Assembly (NCBI GenBank): GCA_947044365.1
Contig: OX345641.1
Coordinates: 4,620,460-4,684,459 of the forward strand
Length of the DNA: 64,000 nucleotides
Origin: Petrosia ficiformis
Lineage: Eukaryota > Porifera > Demospongiae > Haplosclerida > Petrosiidae
Direction of reading: 5' to 3'
The notes below the pieces were generated by a model. It did not search any database. It was not told where the DNA came from and was given only the letters and a program-made list of their open reading frames with translations. Position numbers and translations under genes: made by a program. Below are positions 58,870 through 64,000 of the stretch, piece by piece (positions within the stretch are counted from its first letter, which is position 1; every line of letters begins with the position of its first letter).

Positions 58870-61470
58870 ACTGAAAATAATTATAGTATCGTATGTGTTA
58901 GCTGTACTTTAACATAATTATCATAATGCTGCAAACTGGTTTATTTATCATGGTTTAATTATATATTATTATGCAATTCATGTGTACTTGTATGTATTTA
59001 AAAAATAAAACTGCAACATCTCTTTAAAGTTAATTGTAAATATAATTATAACAACCATAATAACAAATTATATCGGAGAGATATAATGTAGAAACAGTTT
59101 TTAATTGAACTGTGAACTTAGGTGCTGTGACAGATTCTACTCGAATAGGTTCAATCAACCGACAAACGGTTAAACGTTATCTCTTATGATTCTTCACACA
59201 CACACATCATAATTACAGTTTATGCTGAAAAAATGTGAGGTATTTTTACTTCTTAAAATGAAAATTCCTCACATTAACAGCTAAAAGTGATAAAATTTGA
59301 ATAACATGTAAATTAGAGGAATTTAAAAAATTACAGAATATAGTAGTAAGTGAGAAATACAATTATTTTGATTATTAATGAACATATGTAGTGTCCAAAA
59401 ACTAGTGCTTGGCCCCTATGTAGCTATACCTGCACTGAAGGGAAGCTAGTTTATGTACTACCATACCTTTTGATATGATCTACATGTTGTATGTATGGCT
59501 ATTTTACAGCTATTATAATTATATCTAGCTGTAATATGTGTGATATCATGGGGAAATCAACTTCACTTCATGTTTACAGATAAATTTCTTATTAATAAGG
59601 TTGCATATAGCTACACAGATAAGAACGAACAGGTAAAGTACAGCTAATCATTGGTCACAACTACTTAACACAGGAAATAAGGAATAGAGCTTCTGACATT
59701 GGCCTAATTATACATATACTATATTATACCATAAATGAGTTCTACTATATATATATTACAATAAGGATCTACCGTCCATCAAGATTAATTTTTTTCGCTC
59801 ATGAAGGGTGTGGTCAGTTTTTCGCTTCGCATGCATGGGAAGTCGTCAATTCGTAGTAGCTCTGAGTTTTCTCTGTATTCTTTCAACTAAAGCTAACTGC
59901 TCTTTGGCTAGCAAAGACACTGTAAGAGCTAGAAAAGTAGGCCAGCCTTATCTCATTGAATTTTTTGGTACAAAATTCCCCTCCGAATAACTATTAGTTT
60001 TCGGGTTTTATTTTTTTTTTCAATTCGGGGGTAAAAATCGGGTTAAATGGTGACAAGGTTTTTCAGGTTCTTTTTGGATTGTTATTAAATTTAAATATAA
60101 GAATTCGGGTAATTTTTGTGTTAAAAATCAAATGAATTTTTCAGTTAATTAAATAATGTATGTGCACTCCCATAATTTTGAGGACACGGTCAGCTGAAAT
60201 AGCGCTTTAGAAGTGTTTGTTAGGCTTTTCTAAGTAGCAAGTGAGTTAGAAAAGAGTGCTAGACATCTATTCTTCAACATGAGATGTTAAATTTTTAAAC
60301 TAATTCGGGGAGAAAACGTTTTCCCTTTCGGGGTATTTTTCGGGTTTAAACGGGTTAAACCCGAAAACTTCTAAGCCTAATAACTATAATTATTATGAGT
60401 CTCGCCCACGTACGAGGAGACTAGGATCCACCCCCTGAGAACTGTGTATAAGATCATCAAGTATATGTATTAAAGTTCGTCAAATAGTTTGAATATGAGA
60501 ATTTTGTTAGAGAGTTGCAGATGGCCCATGCGCAGAAGGGTGGGGTCAAAGGTTGTTATGGGCTTGCAAAATTCCCTATTGACTTTAAAGTGTCTAGGCC
60601 TCTACAAGTAACTCAATTACACTGCTTTGTATGTATTTATTCCAAGTAAATAGTGTCCATATGTCACTAAAGTCACACACAAATATTTTTTGGGAGAGAA
60701 CAGCAGTTAGCCTTGTTCCCAAACTTGTCAAAACAAAATTAAATGTACAGTAGTTAACCCTCCCATACTCACTGGTCAGCAGGCTCATATCCAGGCACTA
60801 GTACTTACAGATAAATATAAATGAATGGTTTCAATTAGCATTACCGAATTGAACTAGTCTCGCTTGACCAATGTATCAATAAAATGTGTGGGGAAACTGT
60901 GAATTTGTGTCAGACAGGAATTTAATAATTGTCATTTAATTGATGAATTAATGTTATTGACTACCCAAATGTTAATTCTGTGAGCAGAATTTTGTACAAT
61001 TTCTTTTGGTATCAGTATTATAGACATTTCTATATCTTTACAGCTTGAAAACACTCAGATTTCTAACTTACTTTGTTGGGTAGCAGATATCTTCTAAGAA
61101 AGCCAGATACCAGAATTGTTTGTTTGGTATTGCAGAAACTATAAGGTATAGTGAAAGTCATATGACCAAATGAATTTGATTGGCTCTGTGACAATTCTTT
61201 GAGCTGAAACAAAATGCATCACAGTTTTCTCAGATATTTCCTCATTTCAGCGATGTGTCAGTTGCGTGACAATAGAGTAGAAATAAATCCATTTCAGTAA
61301 ACATTGTAACCTCTATTGCAATAAAGCTGATAATGAAATATTTTAATTGGGCTTCTAAAAATACAGAGTTCATATCTACTCACTACATTTATATGCATTA
61401 CAGTAACTGAGCACTTCTCAATTACATATTCATTATTAAAGTATATACAACTAAACAAAATAATCAAGTT
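58870..61470. other. non-coding, low-complexity repeats
   Basis: No supportable gene. 59990-60370 is rich in TTCGGG/GGGTTAAA motifs that pair imperfectly (TTTTCGGGTTT against AAACCCGAAAAC), probably a degenerate foldback repeat. A 60-codon frame at 59808-59990 has a signal-peptide-like start (LSFLCILSTKANCSLA) but no similarity or context. Confidence 0.3.
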
Positions 61471-61477
61471 GAATGTA

Positions 61478-62126
61478 CACTGCAAAAATAATATTGTTGA
61501 AAGAAAAAAATAATATTGTTGAAAGAAATAGTGTAGATTCCATCATGTAGGTTGCTGTGACTACTGACATGATGATGACATACTGGTATTGATATTAATT
61601 TGATTTTCTATTTTGTTTTCCTATATAATACCATATTGGATGCACAAAGAAGGATTGGAAACCTTCAACTACATAATTAATTATTTATTGTGGTTATTGA
61701 TACATGTAATATGATATATTAGACAGGATCATAACAAAATAGAACTTCAAATAATTTAATTAAGAACTTGATTATAATTGGTACTAGTCATATGCAACAC
61801 ATGTTTTAATATAATCAATATTTTTATTGATCAATACATTTGAGTGTGTAGTTTAACATAGGTTGTTTTCCTAAAGTTGGCTAATTTTATACCTAAAAGC
61901 ATTATAATAGGCTGGCCTTAATTTGCTGGTTATTTCCATTACTATCTCTATCTAAAGTAAACTACCATGTTTTTCTTGGCTTCAATACTTTTGTTCATAT
62001 CCACCCCCTAAGTATGTCATCACTATGTAATCAGTAATCACATCCTGCTTGATGGAATTAAATTATAATTTACACTATTTCATGTAACTGTAAATAGGTT
62101 ATTTTAACAATATTATTTTTGCAGTG
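61478..62126. mobile_element. MITE, CACTGCAAAAAT ends
   Basis: Starts CACTGCAAAAATAATATTGT and ends with the complement ACAATATTATTTTTGCAGTG. These ends resemble those of the element at 4888-5696 (CACTGTAAAAA), so the two belong to one superfamily. The left end has a 24 bp tandem repeat of ATAATATTGTTGAAAG. No gene inside. Confidence 0.65.
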
Positions 62127-62653
62127 ATCATATAATTATTTATTAAATACAACTAAACAAATATACTGTGTTTTGTTTTCTTATAGTTTCCACTGTATTG
62201 ATAAAACTGTGTTATAAAATTGTATACTTTCTGACATTAATTGTGACCCCATAAGTCCCATTTTATCAATTATTATTTCGTAGTTTCTACCTAAGTACAG
62301 TTTAACTAGTAGAGTGTTGCTAGACATTGACATTTCAGTCTATATAGCTATATGGGATTGTCTATATTCTATATAGCTGTATAGGATTATCTATATTTGT
62401 GTAATAGTGATACCCATTGGCTTGTCTTGTCAGAGAGTATATAGTACATGTAGCTAGTACTCTTTATTTAGGGATGGCCCAAGGGAAAAATGGTCAGCAA
62501 TATATTTCAGTTCAGTGCAAACGAAGCATCAAATTATCTGCTAATATCTGCTATGTAGCCACCTTTTGATATCTTGTCAGGTTTTTATAACTAGTAACAC
62601 CTAAATTCCCCAAAATTGTCATTACATTAGAGAACTATAAAGTGGTAGAAAAA

Positions 62654-62900
62654 TAGTCTCGTGAGCCAGACTCTCTGTTCCTTGAAAACAAAGTTATTAT
62701 TAAAGCAAATTATTATTGGGTGTGGCTATAGTGGGTGGGGATACGAGACGAAAAGAGAGTCTGGTGAAATTGCTTACAAGTCATCAGTACCAAAATGTAT
62801 ATTCATGATATTCTTAACTCGCGGTCAACGAAGCCTGCAAGGGCAAAAGCTATTATTTCACTCGTGGTCAAGAAACAAAAAGTCTGGCTCGCGAGACTAG
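62654..62900. mobile_element. MITE, TAGTCTCGTGAGCCAGACTCTC ends
   Basis: TAGTCTCGTGAGCCAGACTC on the left, and the complement AGTCTGGCTCGCGAGACTA on the right, 247 bp apart. The overlapping short frames in it are artefacts. Confidence 0.7.
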
Positions 62901-64000
62901 TGGAAAAACTGCAGGGCTGTAGCTATACATACGTATTCATTCTTTTTCCATTAAAAATATATTTATGTTTGAGGAGCTATCAAGTAATTTTAACACAAAT
63001 ACACAATTTAATATAAATAATATTCAAGGGAACAATTGTAGTAGTGTTCTAAATCTGTTTGATTCGTTGACTATAGTCAGGAAATATTTCTGCCATTTGA
63101 TGATGCTATTTTGTCTGTAACCACACCCTTTATTAACACAATGGTTATAATAATAATAACACTGGATGAATTTAGATAGACACTGAGCTGGACTGGATGG
63201 ACAACCATATTCATATACAGTACAGATTGTAACAGAAGTCTGTTGTTGCATCATTTACTGATGGAGTCATCCAATACTGCATAGAGTATGCCACCAAGTG
63301 TGAACTATGTACTCAGTCACTTAATTTGTACAAGGGTTGCATGAGAATGTTATCCACTTCAGAAGTGACTACTGAACATTATTACTGTGCACATGACATA
63401 TTATTTCCTCCTCCAACTTCCATGTTTATGCAGCTCAGAAGTTTGTTATCTTTATAGTCTTGATAAATCATGTTAGCTCTTGATAACAGGAGACCAGCAG
63501 CAGGCAAATTACACCAACCAATGTGTGGATGCACATCTTATGATTAATCTTCAACTCTCTGATTAGAATAAAGTTCCACTCTAAAGAATTGGCTTGATGC
63601 AGCAAATTACAGAAATGCTATCCTTCATCTCATGATCCACATGCAGAAAGTGTTAATATAAGTTGACCAAATAACACATACTGCTTATTCACACCATGTA
63701 CAAAGGAAATTACACTAGCATGTGTATGGTGCAGTGTCCCATCATCTCAACCGAAACACCCTGAACTAATGATAATCATTTCTGATACTGCTGGTACAAT
63801 TAAGAAAGTCTTTCTTCATCAACTGCTTCAAAGAACTGCTACAGGATAAGGTTTGCATCAGGGCATAAACGAAGGTGATTTTTACACCTTCAAAGGTTTG
63901 TTTCAACTAGAACAAAAAGGTTCACGAAGGTGTAACACTATGAATGTGTTGACTTTTTACCTATACAAGTGTTTATCTAATGGGAGACCTCTTAATTCAG
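62901..64000. other. no gene seen
   Basis: AT-rich. The only structure noted is an inverted pair near 63870-63940 (CGAAGGTGATTTTTACACCT and GGTTCACGAAGGTGTAAC). Confidence 0.3.

Noticed and set aside
59808..59990. Secreted 60-residue peptide gene
   Set aside because: A signal-like start alone is weak; no conserved features, and it runs into a low-complexity repeat.

Overview
The window is AT-rich, intron-rich animal DNA. Several things suggest a demosponge genome of the Amphimedon type: short GT-AG introns, kelch/coiled-coil/kinase fusion genes, a death-domain exon, and a dense load of small inverted-repeat transposons with DIRS, Gypsy, hAT and piggyBac remains. This assignment is inferred from gene content and was not tested by a search.

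Layout. 0-3 kb: a fragment of a Crypton/ZMYM-like gene (-), then five tandem, mutually similar 69-78 nt exons (+) with the theme TEPDKKHDVHNPQ. 3-15.3 kb: mobile DNA, dominated by a DIRS-type tyrosine-recombinase retrotransposon (-, about 4.49-10.03 kb) that carries a TA-flanked MITE. 15.3-17.3 kb: nested transposons and a 340 bp tandem duplication. 17.5-30.0 kb: two divergently transcribed paralogues coding for kelch repeats, a coiled coil and a protein kinase. The left copy (-) lacks the DFG motif and is a predicted pseudokinase; the right copy (+) keeps every kinase motif. 30.4-33.4 kb: foldback and other repeats.

33.6-46.9 kb is the most unusual part. Between 40.0 and 46.15 kb there are 49 copies of the arrangement AG-NNN-GTRAGT on the + strand, mostly 75-170 bp apart. 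In 46 of them exactly three bases separate a 3' splice-site AG from a GT donor (43 with GTRAGT/C, 3 with weaker donors). Two more have nine bases and one has none. The spacers are divergent AT-rich sequence. I read this as a candidate array of single-codon (3 nt) microexons. All the triplets are sense codons. The array is followed, in compatible phase, by a 28 nt exon and a death-domain exon. A decayed partial duplicate at 34.76-36.2 kb repeats the same triplets in the same order, and its one difference is synonymous (TGC/TGT). If these are spliced, the gene could attach a long or combinatorially variable peptide, one residue per exon, to a death domain. No transcript evidence is available here, so this remains a hypothesis.

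48-51 kb holds a decayed Gypsy-like element (-), 52.2-52.6 kb an hAT dimerisation fragment (-), and 54.6-56.6 kb a nearly complete piggyBac transposase with one intron (-). 57.9-58.8 kb holds a multi-pass membrane protein gene (+). The last 5 kb shows only repeats and no supportable gene.
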